A DNA stretch of 64,000 bases from an uncultured Lachnospiraceae bacterium (GCA_910586355.1 CAJUHJ010000005.1:69485-133484), one strand, 5' to 3'. Numbered from the stretch's first letter, positions 8,305 to 16,992 are shown. Program-made: numbers and translations. Notes: generated by a model not told the origin, from the letters alone.

Positions 8305-9771
8305 ATGAATGAAAAGATAGGAAAAGACGTTGACCTGCAGGAACGTGTGCGACTAAAAACGGCCGACAGGGACGAGCTATATAGTTTAGAACCTCCTTTT
8401 CCAAAGTCTAATTTTTTGATGGAACTATCAAATGCCTGCAATCATGCCTGTATTTTTTGCGCCCATCAAAAAATGAGACGTAAGGTTGGTAAAATAGACA
8501 AAAATCTGGCATTTGATATCTTACAACAGGCTTATGATCTTGGCACAAGGGAAGTTGGTTTTTATGCGACAGGTGAACCTTTTCTAGTACCTGACTTACC
8601 GGAATATATCAAAAAAGCAAAAGACATCGGGTATACGTATGTTTATTTAACTTCTAATGGTTCACTGGCCACTCCGGAAAAGATTCGTGCAGTCATTGAC
8701 AGCGGCTTAGACAGCATTAAATTCTCCATTAATGCACCAGAACGCGAATTATATAAGTTTATACATGGCACAGATGATTTTGATAAGGTTATGGAGCATT
8801 TAAAATATCTTAATAAATACCGGGAAGAAAGCGAAACAAACTACAAAATTTATGTCACTGGGATTCTTACTCGTTATACAGAGAATTTAAAAGATATGTA
8901 TTTTAAAGTCTTTGATGGACTTGCTGATCAGATTGTGTTCAAATATGTTTATAACCAAGGCGGTTATATGCCAGAGATTGAAAAATACTTAAGATGTCAG
9001 TGTGATCATGCGCCGATAAGACGCTGCAATCTTCCATTTGATGCTATTTCTGTAACATGGGAAGGATATTTGTCAATTGAAAATGCTGATTATGAAAACA
9101 TGCTGATTGTTGCAGATTTAAACAAGGTGTCGCTTAAAGATGGATGGTATGGAGAAAAAATGAAAGACATGAGGCGTCGCTTTATAGAGGACAAGTTAGA
9201 GGGAACGATTTGTGATGGCTGTGTTCATCGTGATTGTCGTATGGCAAAACCGCTAATGCCAGAATATTCAGAAATTAGTGAATATGATTTTGATGATACA
9301 TTAGTAAGAAATAGAGTTCAACAATTTGATTGGAAAAATAATGACTTCACAGATAAAGACCTTGTCTATGTTCCAATGTCTGCGGATATTGTCCATCCGG
9401 GACATATTAATATTATCAAAATAGCGTCACAATACGGCAGAGTAATGGTTGGTCTGTTTACAAACGACGCTATTGCCTCATATAAACGTGTGCCTTATAT
9501 GACATACGAACAGCGGAAAATCGTAATAGAAAATATTAAAGGCGTTAGCGAGGTAGTTCCACAAAACTCTCGGGATTATGAAGAGAACTTAAGAAAATAT
9601 AAACCGCGTTTTATGGTGCATGGAACAGATTGGCGTGAAGGGCCATTAGCTGACGTGAGAGCAAAGGCAATAGAGATTTTAGCTGAATGGGGCGGAGAAA
9701 TTATTGAACCAGAATATACAACTGGCGTCTCCTCTTCTATGATTCAGCAAAAAATTCGTGAGAGAAAATAA
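8305..9771 (+). CDS. Radical SAM/SPASM-like enzyme fused to a cytidylyltransferase domain
   Basis: A two-domain fusion of 488 residues. The N-terminal part has CxxxCxxC at C45, C49, C52 (CNHACIFC), a GEPFLVPDL glycine-rich segment and a C-terminal CDGCVHRDC cluster near 303-311, so it is a radical SAM enzyme with an auxiliary cluster domain. From about residue 355 a nucleotidyltransferase domain follows, with HPGH at 364-367, GLFTNDAIASYKR and the closing TTGVSSSMI near 473, which matches the HxGH and RTxGISST signatures of the GCT/TagD cytidylyltransferase family. This C-terminal domain resembles the cytidylyltransferase normally found at the N-terminus of PEP mutase in capsule loci. It may make CMP-activated phosphonate; the radical SAM reaction is unknown. 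Confidence 0.8.
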   Translation: MNEKIGKDVDLQERVRLKTADRDELYSLEPPFPKSNFLMELSNACNHACIFCAHQKMRRKVGKIDKNLAFDILQQAYDLGTREVGFYATGEPFLVPDLPEYIKKAKDIGYTYVYLTSNGSLATPEKIRAVIDSGLDSIKFSINAPERELYKFIHGTDDFDKVMEHLKYLNKYREESETNYKIYVTGILTRYTENLKDMYFKVFDGLADQIVFKYVYNQGGYMPEIEKYLRCQCDHAPIRRCNLPFDAISVTWEGYLSIENADYENMLIVADLNKVSLKDGWYGEKMKDMRRRFIEDKLEGTICDGCVHRDCRMAKPLMPEYSEISEYDFDDTLVRNRVQQFDWKNNDFTDKDLVYVPMSADIVHPGHINIIKIASQYGRVMVGLFTNDAIASYKRVPYMTYEQRKIVIENIKGVSEVVPQNSRDYEENLRKYKPRFMVHGTDWREGPLADVRAKAIEILAEWGGEIIEPEYTTGVSSSMIQQKIRERK

Positions 9772-9786
9772 GTTGGTGATAATATA

Positions 9787-11085
9787 ATGAAAACAGTTTA
9801 TACATGCTTTTGTACAGATGTAATACATGAGGGACATTTAAATATTATCAAAGAAGCAACGAAACTCGGAGATGAAATAGTTGTCGGAGTTCTTAGCGAC
9901 GAAGCAGTCATCCGATTTAACAGATTTTTTACTGTTGACTTTGAAGAGCGATTTAGAATGGTTCAGAAAATAGACGGCGTTAGTAAAGTGATCGTTCAGC
10001 ATGACATAACATATGATGACATCATTCAAAATTTACATCCTGATTATGTGATTCATGGCGATAATTGGACAAGCGGTCCACTCAAGGCAATAAGAAATAA
10101 TGTTGTACAGCTACTTGAAAAATACGGCGGAGAATTAATTGATATTCCTTATACATACAATGAAAATGTAAAAAGAATAGATAACAAAATGAAAGAAAAA
10201 TTAGCAATGCCGGAATATCGAAGGAAAAGGCTCAGAAAATTAATTGATTTATGTCCAATTGTTAAAACAATAGAAGTCCATAGCGGATTAACGGGGCTTA
10301 TAGCCGAAAAAACAGTTGTCGAAAATGACAGGGGATTAGATCAGTTTGATGCAATGTGGATGAGTTCATTATGTGACTCTACCGTAAAAGGAAAACCTGA
10401 TATTGAACTCGTAGATATGACGACTCGTTTTAGAACGATAGATGAAGTTATGGAAGTTACCACTAAACCAATTATTTTTGACGGGGATACAGGCGGACGA
10501 ATAGAGCACTTTGTTTACATCGTTCGTTCTCTAGAACGTATGGGTGTATCTGCCATTATAATTGAAGATAAGACTGGTTTAAAGAAAAATTCTCTTTTTG
10601 GTACAACAGTTGAACAAACCCAAGATACGATTGAGCATTTTTGTGAAAAAATCCGAGCCGGTAAAAAAGTCCAGCTTATTGACGACTTTATGATTATTGC
10701 CAGAATAGAGAGTTTAATCTTGGAAAAAGGCATGGACGATGCAATAAACAGAGCAAGAGCCTATGTTGCAGCGGGAGCAGATGGCATTATGATTCACAGC
10801 AGAAAAGATGAGCCCAGCGAAATTTTCGAATTTTGCGATTTGTTTCGAATGGAGCATCCTGCAACTCCAATCGTAGTAGTTCCTACTTCATTTAATTCAG
10901 TAACTGAGGCCGAATTGATTGCTCATGGCGTCAATATCGTAATATATGCCAACCAATTAACCAGAAGCGCATTTCCAGCAATGGAACAAACAGCAAAAAG
11001 TATTTTGAAATATCACAGGGCACAAGAAGCCGATTCACAATTGATGTCTATTCAACAAATTTTAACGCTAATCGATCAACTTTAA
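9787..11085 (+). CDS. aepX: Phosphoenolpyruvate mutase with N-terminal cytidylyltransferase-like domain
   Basis: The 432-residue protein starts with a nucleotidyltransferase fold (HEGH at 14-17) and, from about residue 140, continues as a PEP mutase of the isocitrate lyase superfamily. The diagnostic EDKxxxxxNS motif is EDKTGLKKNS at 260-269, with the Asp-rich DGDTGG segment near residue 237. PEP mutase turns phosphoenolpyruvate into phosphonopyruvate, creating the C-P bond. The fused layout is that of AepX in Bacteroides capsule loci. Oddly, the nucleotidyltransferase half lacks a clear RTxGISST segment (YTYNENVKR in its place), so it may have lost cytidylyl transfer, while the preceding gene retains it. 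It lies 15 bases after the radical SAM fusion. Confidence 0.88.
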   Translation: MKTVYTCFCTDVIHEGHLNIIKEATKLGDEIVVGVLSDEAVIRFNRFFTVDFEERFRMVQKIDGVSKVIVQHDITYDDIIQNLHPDYVIHGDNWTSGPLKAIRNNVVQLLEKYGGELIDIPYTYNENVKRIDNKMKEKLAMPEYRRKRLRKLIDLCPIVKTIEVHSGLTGLIAEKTVVENDRGLDQFDAMWMSSLCDSTVKGKPDIELVDMTTRFRTIDEVMEVTTKPIIFDGDTGGRIEHFVYIVRSLERMGVSAIIIEDKTGLKKNSLFGTTVEQTQDTIEHFCEKIRAGKKVQLIDDFMIIARIESLILEKGMDDAINRARAYVAAGADGIMIHSRKDEPSEIFEFCDLFRMEHPATPIVVVPTSFNSVTEAELIAHGVNIVIYANQLTRSAFPAMEQTAKSILKYHRAQEADSQLMSIQQILTLIDQL

Positions 11086-11115
11086 ATCATTGAAATATTA
11101 TGAATGGAGGCTTAT

Positions 11116-12234
11116 ATGAAGGTTGAAAATCTGGTTCATATTATCGGTGCAGAATTCTATACTGGAGTTCCCGATTCACAATTGAAGTCATTGTGCAACT
11201 ATCTGATGAATACCTATGGTATAGACCCACAGCATCATATAATTGCAGCAAACGAGGGAAATTGTGCTGCATTGGCTGCCGGATATCACTTAGCAACTGG
11301 CAAAATTCCCGTTGTGTATATGCAAAATAGTGGTGAGGGAAATATCATAAATCCCGTTGCCTCGCTTTTAAGTGATAAAGTATATGCCATACCGACTGTT
11401 TTTATAGTGGGATGGCGTGGCGAACCAGGTGTTCATGACGAACCACAGCATATTTATCAAGGTGAAATAACGCTTAAACTTTTGAAAGATATGGATATTG
11501 AAACCTTTGTCATCAGCAAAGAGACTCCGGAAAACGAAGTAAAGATAGCTATGTCAAATTTTCGTAAGAAACTTTATCTGGGAAAAGATGTGGCTTTTAT
11601 TATTCGGAAGGGAGCTCTTTCATATGACGGTAATGTTGAATATAGGAATAGTAACAAAATGTTACGCGAAGACATTATTCGGCATATAGCCAAAATTTCT
11701 AACGAAGATCCTGTGATTTGTACTACTGGCAAAGCAAGTCGTGAACTATTTGAGATACGTGAAGCAAATAATCAAAATCATCAATATGATTTTTTGACAG
11801 TAGGAGCAATGGGCCATAGTTCAAGCATAGCATTGGGAGTGGCAGTAAATAAGCCAGATACCAAAGTCTGGTGTATTGATGGCGATGGCGCCGCGCTCAT
11901 GCATATGGGAGCCATGGCTGTGATAGGTTCCAATTCTCCTAAAAACATGATTCATGTTATTATCAATAATGGCGCGCACGAAACAGTTGGTGGAATGCCA
12001 ACTGTTGCCAGTAATATTGACTTTGTTCACATTGCAACAGCATGCGGTTATCCACATGCTGTTTGTGTTGATTCTTTTGCAGAACTAGACGCTGAATTAA
12101 TAGCGGCGAAATGGCGTAATGATCTGAGTTTGATTGAAGTTAAATGCTCTATTGGTTCTCGTGGTAATCTTGGCAGACCAACAACGACGGCGCTTGAAAA
12201 CAAAAATAATTTTATGCGTTATTTGTGTGAATGA
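11116..12234 (+). CDS. aepY: Phosphonopyruvate decarboxylase
   Basis: A TPP-dependent enzyme of 372 residues with the family features: GVPDSQLKSLCNYL at the N-terminus, NEGNCAALAAGYHLATG carrying the catalytic Glu, YMQNSGEGNIINP, and the TPP/Mg motif GDGAALMHMGAM followed by NNGAHETVGGMPT, a hallmark of phosphonopyruvate and sulfopyruvate decarboxylases. It draws the unfavourable mutase reaction forward by making phosphonoacetaldehyde. The upstream ATG at 11104 is in frame, but GGAGG at 11106-11110 supports ATG 11116. It directly follows the PEP mutase gene; no 2-aminoethylphosphonate transaminase follows, so the next step must be encoded elsewhere or be different. Confidence 0.88.
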   Translation: MKVENLVHIIGAEFYTGVPDSQLKSLCNYLMNTYGIDPQHHIIAANEGNCAALAAGYHLATGKIPVVYMQNSGEGNIINPVASLLSDKVYAIPTVFIVGWRGEPGVHDEPQHIYQGEITLKLLKDMDIETFVISKETPENEVKIAMSNFRKKLYLGKDVAFIIRKGALSYDGNVEYRNSNKMLREDIIRHIAKISNEDPVICTTGKASRELFEIREANNQNHQYDFLTVGAMGHSSSIALGVAVNKPDTKVWCIDGDGAALMHMGAMAVIGSNSPKNMIHVIINNGAHETVGGMPTVASNIDFVHIATACGYPHAVCVDSFAELDAELIAAKWRNDLSLIEVKCSIGSRGNLGRPTTTALENKNNFMRYLCE

Positions 12235-12312
12235 AATTTTAGTGGAGATATATTTTCTCATATTCTTTAGAACAGTTGGACTAAAACTCTCCAAACCATA
12301 ACTTATACTATA

Positions 12313-13212
12313 CTATCCTGCTTCCTTCATTACTTCTAATATTTCTTTTGAAATAATATCCACCCGCATTTGGACAACTCAATTTAAATGATATGGTTTA
12401 ATCCTTGCGCAAAATTCGTATACTCGTTCCAGACTGGAACTAAATAACTCATCTGTAATTAAACCGGCATGTAGGCGCATACATTTGTACATGCCTATCT
12501 AATTCCATGAAAAAATTATCCCGACTTCTCATTCTATATTTATTTCCTACTGGATGGAAGCAAAACTTACACTGATATGGACAGGATCTGCCTAAAATAA
12601 TAGGCATTATTCTGGGTCTATCAGAATAAGCCGAATAGTATTCATCACTAACTCTTTGACTATCCAAGAATATCTCCATATCAAACCCTTCATAAGATGG
12701 AAATTTGATGGAATCCAAATCTTCAATCTGCTCCCTTGGAGCAGTCTGTTTATATCCGTCTTTTGTCTTATAAACAATACCTTTTACTTTACTTACATCT
12801 TGATGAGCCATTAATGTCTGAATCAATTCAACGTCGGTTATTTCCCCTTCACCAATAACTGTATAGTCCACGCCAACTAATTCTGATGATCCAATAGGTT
12901 CCGACGTAAATAGTCCGCCCCCTCCTATGGTAATAATAGTAGATTTTGCACTTTTACAAGTATCAAATACCTTTTTTATCGTCCTCCACATAGGACTTAA
13001 TCCACCGCATAATACAAAATCTATATTGTCTTTCATAACTTTTTCAGACAGAACAGAATACCGATCTTCTGCTTTAATATGGTTCATATTAAAACACTCT
13101 ACCTCCAAGTTTGCCTGTCGTAATGAAGCGTTAATATATGTATACCTAATGGCATCTGATAATATCTTTCTTTACGTCCATAATATTGTGGGATCACCAT
13201 TAAAATGCTCAT
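12313..13212 (-). pseudogene. Decayed B12-binding-domain radical SAM gene
   Basis: Starting from an ATG at 13212 behind AGGAA, the product begins MSILMVIPQYYGRKERYYQ, then shifts frame near 13138-13142 (one base missing) into YINASLRQANLEVECFN. The middle (ORF ending at 12449) has GGGGLFTSEPI and a radical SAM CPYQCKFC motif. A second frameshift near 12460 leads to LITDELFSSSLERVYEFC, then a TGA where Trp would be expected, VVQMRVDIISKEIL and a final truncation at EAG. Thus at least two frameshifts, one nonsense change and loss of the C-terminus. Intact relatives carry a cobalamin-binding domain and often methylate carbon or phosphorus centres. It lies downstream of the Maf gene in the same direction, 15 bases away. 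Confidence 0.8.
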
Positions 13213-13227
13213 ATTATTCCTTTTCTT

Positions 13228-15123
13228 TCACTCTTTAGTTGAATGTTTCTTTGCATATTGTACAATCGTCTGTTCTGCTATGAGAGATATTTCATCTACT
13301 GCAACTGCAACTGCATACAGCAATACCTTTCCCTGATCTGCTACATCCAAAAGTTCACTTCTCTTGTCTTCCTGAAATTGATATGCAAGCGGCCTTAATG
13401 TAAAATTTAAACCATCTAAACTATCCATAACAGTACGTGCCATATAATCCGTTTCCATGTAATGATTCATTTTCTTTATCTTTTTTAAAATCTTGCCAAG
13501 TTCCTGATCGGAAACAGTACTTTTCTTTGCCAGCTTTTCCAGCCTCTCATACAAATGAACACCTTCATTTGCCTTCTTTTTCACTTCTTCCAGTTTCTTT
13601 ACTGAATTAATAAAATAGTCCAACACGACTTTGCGCTGTTCATCTACAAATAATTTCTTACAGCGATCGATATGCCATTTTACATTAAATTCATGAACAC
13701 AGTATTTTTGAATTGCTTTTTTCAGAGTCATTATCTTAGTGCCATGAATTAAAGCTCCGCCCTCCGTTGCATCTACAACTGTAACATGATTCCATTGTTT
13801 AAAATGATCTTCAAACCACTTACGGTACATATCAAAATCCAGTCTTGTCAAAACCTTCCCGCCGTCTATTGCATCCACTTCAAAGTATTCCCTGCTGTTT
13901 ATATCAATTTGATCCATTTCAGCCTGAAATGTACCATCCGCATGGGTTCTATTTCCAGTCATTGCAAGATCCTGACCTACTAATATAACTGTTTTCGTTC
14001 CCATATTCAGGCCAAGCGCATATGCAGAGGTAGCGACGGAGCCTCCAGTTACAAGAAAAGGAATCCGTCTATCACTATCTTCTTCTCGTTTTTTCTTTAT
14101 ATCACCTGAAAGCTCATCTTCAAAAGCAGATTCCGCGCCATAAAAAAATTTTTTACCTTTATGACATGCCATGGGTTCTGTGGATACTGCTGTCATTGTT
14201 ACCATAGGCACTTTAGATATATCTTTATGCTGAAAAAGCACTTCTGGTTTTAACCCGTCTATAATCACAAAAAGATTCGGAATAATGCCCGCATTTAAAA
14301 GCGGCTTTATCGCAGTATCCGTAGAAATAATGCAGGCTTTTCCAACTGCTTTTTTCAGCTCCATAATATTTTTATTTAACGATGGACCTGCTGAAACAAC
14401 AATTACCGGAACGTCTTCCGGCAACATTCCATATAACTCCCTGATGCTATATCCATCATACAAATAAGGAAGATTAACAAAAACATTTACTGCCCTTACA
14501 TCTGTATAACGCAATTTAGTATTCCAGCCTATATGAATTTGCGTCACATGATTTTTCAGGCGTGCAACAAAATCTTCCATCTCTTGCGGAAACAGTTCCT
14601 GATAATTTCCAGAAATATACCACCTAAGCAACGTCATATTATCATAAGAAATAAACAAATAAAGGTAAGATTCTAATTCTTCATCATTTAATCCTTCTAC
14701 AATAATTCCCACTGGAATATCCATTTGAAAAAGAAATGACAAATCCACCTCTTGCATTGCTCTGCGAAAAAGTTCAAGAGAGGGTTCATAAATCAAGATA
14801 TTTGATGTTTTTGGAGCGCGCTCCATAATTTGACGAATATGTTCCCCATTTGAAATGCCAACAATCACAATCGGAGCATATTCTTCAATTTTCCCTTGCT
14901 GTTCAAACCAACGTTCAATCACTGCTGAAGGCGCATATTTCCCATTGAGATATAACGTTTTTTTATCCTGTGTAACCTTAAGAATCGTATCTCCCATCAA
15001 GCTCTGCTCTGCAATAACATCAAAATTTCGCTTTTTTCGTTTTACTTCATCTAAAAGATATGCCCATACCGGATATTTTGCTTCTAATGCTTTCATATTT
15101 TTTTCATAAATTAATTGATTCAT
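13228..15123 (-). CDS. maf: Maf-type flagellin glycosyltransferase (motility associated factor)
   Basis: A 631-residue protein with the Maf core (DUF115, MptE-like): VSAGPSLNKN nucleotide-sugar loop, IISTDTAIKPLLNAGI, FVIIDG and VTGGSVATSAYALGLNMG followed by LVGQDLAMTG. These motifs mark the Rossmann-like sialyltransferase-related domain that attaches nonulosonic acids or other sugars to flagellin Ser/Thr residues in the cytoplasm before export. The C-terminal part from about residue 480 is helical and charged. It starts in a 4-base overlap with the small gene upstream and lies directly downstream of two flagellin genes, behind a SigD-type promoter. Family assignment is strong; the sugar donor is not known and may be the product of the island at 1-12 kb. 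Confidence 0.88.
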   Translation of the reverse strand: MNQLIYEKNMKALEAKYPVWAYLLDEVKRKKRNFDVIAEQSLMGDTILKVTQDKKTLYLNGKYAPSAVIERWFEQQGKIEEYAPIVIVGISNGEHIRQIMERAPKTSNILIYEPSLELFRRAMQEVDLSFLFQMDIPVGIIVEGLNDEELESYLYLFISYDNMTLLRWYISGNYQELFPQEMEDFVARLKNHVTQIHIGWNTKLRYTDVRAVNVFVNLPYLYDGYSIRELYGMLPEDVPVIVVSAGPSLNKNIMELKKAVGKACIISTDTAIKPLLNAGIIPNLFVIIDGLKPEVLFQHKDISKVPMVTMTAVSTEPMACHKGKKFFYGAESAFEDELSGDIKKKREEDSDRRIPFLVTGGSVATSAYALGLNMGTKTVILVGQDLAMTGNRTHADGTFQAEMDQIDINSREYFEVDAIDGGKVLTRLDFDMYRKWFEDHFKQWNHVTVVDATEGGALIHGTKIMTLKKAIQKYCVHEFNVKWHIDRCKKLFVDEQRKVVLDYFINSVKKLEEVKKKANEGVHLYERLEKLAKKSTVSDQELGKILKKIKKMNHYMETDYMARTVMDSLDGLNFTLRPLAYQFQEDKRSELLDVADQGKVLLYAVAVAVDEISLIAEQTIVQYAKKHSTKE

Positions 15124-15449
15124 GATAAACCTCCGCTTTGCAGTTCACTTCCAATATACTCATAAAGTTCTAATAATCCATATCGCAAAACATCTAATAA
15201 AAATACGGAATCTTCATTCTCGATTCCATATAAAATATCATTTAATACCTGAACAATAAAATCTTGGTTTAATTCCACACAAAGCTTTGATTCCTGAATT
15301 GCTGTAAAAAGAGACATGATCATTTGATTTAAAGAAGGAAGATATTCTTTTATATCTTCAATGTATGCTTCATGATTCTCAATTTTATCTCCTATTCCCT
15401 TTACTGTATTTCTATTTTGCAATAATAAATTTGAAAATTCCTCCATCAT
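15120..15449 (-). CDS. Small conserved-looking protein upstream of maf, function unknown
   Basis: A 109-residue, acidic and probably all-helical protein with no family I can name. It begins at ATG 15449 (or the next ATG) behind GGAGGGG, and its stop overlaps the maf start by ATGA, so the two are translationally coupled and the product may assist the glycosyltransferase or chaperone flagellin. The gene is preceded by a SigD-type promoter at 15656-15682 and an unusually structured 200-base leader. Length and helical character would suit a FliS/FlgN-like export helper, but sequence does not prove it. Confidence 0.6.
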   Translation of the reverse strand: MMEEFSNLLLQNRNTVKGIGDKIENHEAYIEDIKEYLPSLNQMIMSLFTAIQESKLCVELNQDFIVQVLNDILYGIENEDSVFLLDVLRYGLLELYEYIGSELQSGGLS

Positions 15450-15492
15450 TCACCCCTCCATATTGCATCGCAATATTTTTTCGCATCATAAT

Positions 15493-15514
15493 AAAAAAGC
15501 TGACATTTGCCAAC
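15493..15514 (-). terminator. Terminator-like hairpin in the leader of the maf operon
   Basis: Minus strand GUUGGC-AAAU-GUCAGC (6 bp, two G-U pairs) followed by six U, 43 bases ahead of the start codon at 15449 and about 140 bases after the SigD promoter. It nearly repeats the hairpin at 7280-7301. A short reading frame with GGAGG and a GTG start (15537-15581, 14 codons) ends just before it, an attenuator-like arrangement. Confidence 0.5.
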
Positions 15515-15655
15515 TCTGCTTTTTTCATATTCCATTTTAAAATCTTAGGTAAAATAATAACTTTAGACTCTTATTGCCCACGACTCTTCCTCCCTGAAAA
15601 TGGTCTAGCTTCCATGCTACAATAGACTTTAGAAATTTAATCTTTGATATATAAT

Positions 15656-15682
15656 ATATCGGACAATCATTAGGAAACTTTA
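15656..15682 (-). promoter_or_regulatory. SigD (sigma-28) promoter for the maf operon
   Basis: Minus strand TAAA (15679-15682), 15-base spacer, TCCGATAT (15656-15663). Same spacing and -10 as the promoter before APS kinase. It sits just behind the flagellin terminator at 15697-15722. Confidence 0.75.
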
Positions 15683-15696
15683 GTTTTGCACAAAAA

Positions 15697-15722
15697 AAAG
15701 AGCCGACAACCGTCGGCTCTTT
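15697..15722 (-). terminator. Intrinsic terminator of the second flagellin gene
   Basis: Perfect 11-bp inverted repeat AAAGAGCCGAC with loop, followed on the minus strand by a run of eight U. It lies 15 bases after the flagellin stop. Confidence 0.9.
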
Positions 15723-15737
15723 ATAATCAGATATTTA

Positions 15738-16904
15738 TTACTGTAACAATGATAATACACCCTGATTAGACTGGTTAGCCTGTGCAAGCATAGACTGTCC
15801 TGCCTGTGCGAGAATCTGGTTCTTGCTGTATTCTACCATTTCAGAAGCCATATCTGTATCACGGATACGAGATTCTGCTGCCTGTGTATTCTCAGCTACG
15901 TTATCTAAGTTTGCAATCGTATGCTCTAATCTGTTCTGTAATGCACCAAGTGCAGATCTCTGGCTGGATACATTGTTGATTGCGTTCTGTACCATTGTGA
16001 TGGTTCCTGTTGCCTGCTGGTAATCTCTTACGTTTGGTGTGCTAACTGTTGTAGCTGCCTTTGTTGCAACTTTAAAGATCTGTGCTGCACATGCTGCAAG
16101 GTTTGCTACACTAGCTCTTACCAGACCAGATGCTGTAGTAATGGTTCCATTTGCAGTTTTAAAGTATGGTTTGCCTGCTGCATTTGCAGAATAAATCGGT
16201 GCAACCTGTGCATTACATGCTGCTAAGTTTGCAATACAAGCTCTCAACTTTGCAGAACCTGCTGTACCTGCTGCTTTAGTAGTAGCTGTTGCTGCTGCCC
16301 ATCCTGCAGCTGCTTCTGTCTTAACTTTTTGAGTTTTTACAACTTCATTTGTTGTCAGATAGCCTGACATTCCGCCAACGCCTGTTGGTTTGATTCCAAT
16401 TGCTACTGCATTCATTGCTGCAATATTAATTGTAATTTTCTGGTTCTGGTTTGCACCCACCTGAAGGTTCTTTCCTGTGAAGCTTCCGTCTAACAGACTC
16501 TGCTTATTGAACTGTGTTGTTTCAGAAATACGGTCAAGTTCTTCTGTTAATGCACTCAATTCCTGATTGATTGCATCACGGTCAATGCCCTGATTTGTGT
16601 CATTAGCGCCCTGTACTGCCAGCTCATTCATTCTCTGAAGGATGCTGTGTGCTTCATTTAATGCACCTTCTGCTGTCTGAATAAGAGATACACCATCCTG
16701 TGCATTGGAAGAAGCTTTGTTTAATCCACGAATCTGGCTTCTCATTTTCTCAGAGATCTTTAATCCTGCTGCGTCATCGCCTGCACGGTTAATTTTATAA
16801 CCTGTGGATAATTTCTCTGTTGATTTGGACTGTCCGCTTGTTGTAACGCCTAACTGACGGTTAGCGTTCATTGCTGTAAGATTGTGCTGTACTACCATTG
16901 CCAT
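15738..16904 (-). CDS. Flagellin (second copy, 388 residues)
   Basis: The frame is open to 17015, but AAGGAGG followed by ATG at 16904 gives the normal N-terminus MAMVVQHNLTAMNANRQLG. The conserved D0/D1 helices are present at both ends (residues 1-165 and about 290-388, ending in NQGVLSLLQ); the central domain is short. Cysteines occur at 223, 230 and 272 in LAACNAQ- and LAACAAQ-type repeats, unusual for flagellin. It differs from the neighbouring copy mainly by an Ala/Thr-rich insertion near residues 195-218. It is expressed from its own SigD promoter (17040-17066), with a structured leader and CsrA-type hairpin. Secreted through the flagellar export apparatus, it polymerises into the filament. 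Confidence 0.95.
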   Translation of the reverse strand: MAMVVQHNLTAMNANRQLGVTTSGQSKSTEKLSTGYKINRAGDDAAGLKISEKMRSQIRGLNKASSNAQDGVSLIQTAEGALNEAHSILQRMNELAVQGANDTNQGIDRDAINQELSALTEELDRISETTQFNKQSLLDGSFTGKNLQVGANQNQKITINIAAMNAVAIGIKPTGVGGMSGYLTTNEVVKTQKVKTEAAAGWAAATATTKAAGTAGSAKLRACIANLAACNAQVAPIYSANAAGKPYFKTANGTITTASGLVRASVANLAACAAQIFKVATKAATTVSTPNVRDYQQATGTITMVQNAINNVSSQRSALGALQNRLEHTIANLDNVAENTQAAESRIRDTDMASEMVEYSKNQILAQAGQSMLAQANQSNQGVLSLLQ

Positions 16905-16927
16905 AATTTTTTCCTCCTTGAATCTAC

Positions 16928-16945
16928 TGCAGCTTCCCTGCTGCA
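16928..16945 (-). promoter_or_regulatory. CsrA-type hairpin before the second flagellin
   Basis: In the mRNA UGCAGC-AGGGAA-GCUGCA forms a 6-bp stem with GGA in the loop, 10 bases ahead of the AAGGAGG site, which itself contains GGA. This is the dual-site layout used by CsrA on hag mRNA in Bacillus. Compared with the other flagellin leader, the second base pair changes from A-U to G-C on both sides. Confidence 0.7.
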
Positions 16946-16975
16946 TATTTTTTAATGTATGATATCCCTTTTTCC

Positions 16976-16992
16976 GGCCGTACGCTCCATTC
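16976..16992 (-). promoter_or_regulatory. 17-base element conserved in both flagellin leaders
   Basis: The mRNA sequence GAATGGAGCGUACGGCC is identical in the leader at 18324-18340 while flanks have diverged. Here it is enclosed by a 6-bp helix AUGAUA/UAUCAU; in the other leader by GGUGU/ACACC. It contains another GGA. Confidence 0.55.

Noticed and set aside
12927..13238. A + strand reading frame of 103 codons opposite the radical SAM remnant
   Set aside because: No ribosome site and no recognisable protein; it mirrors the decayed minus-strand gene.
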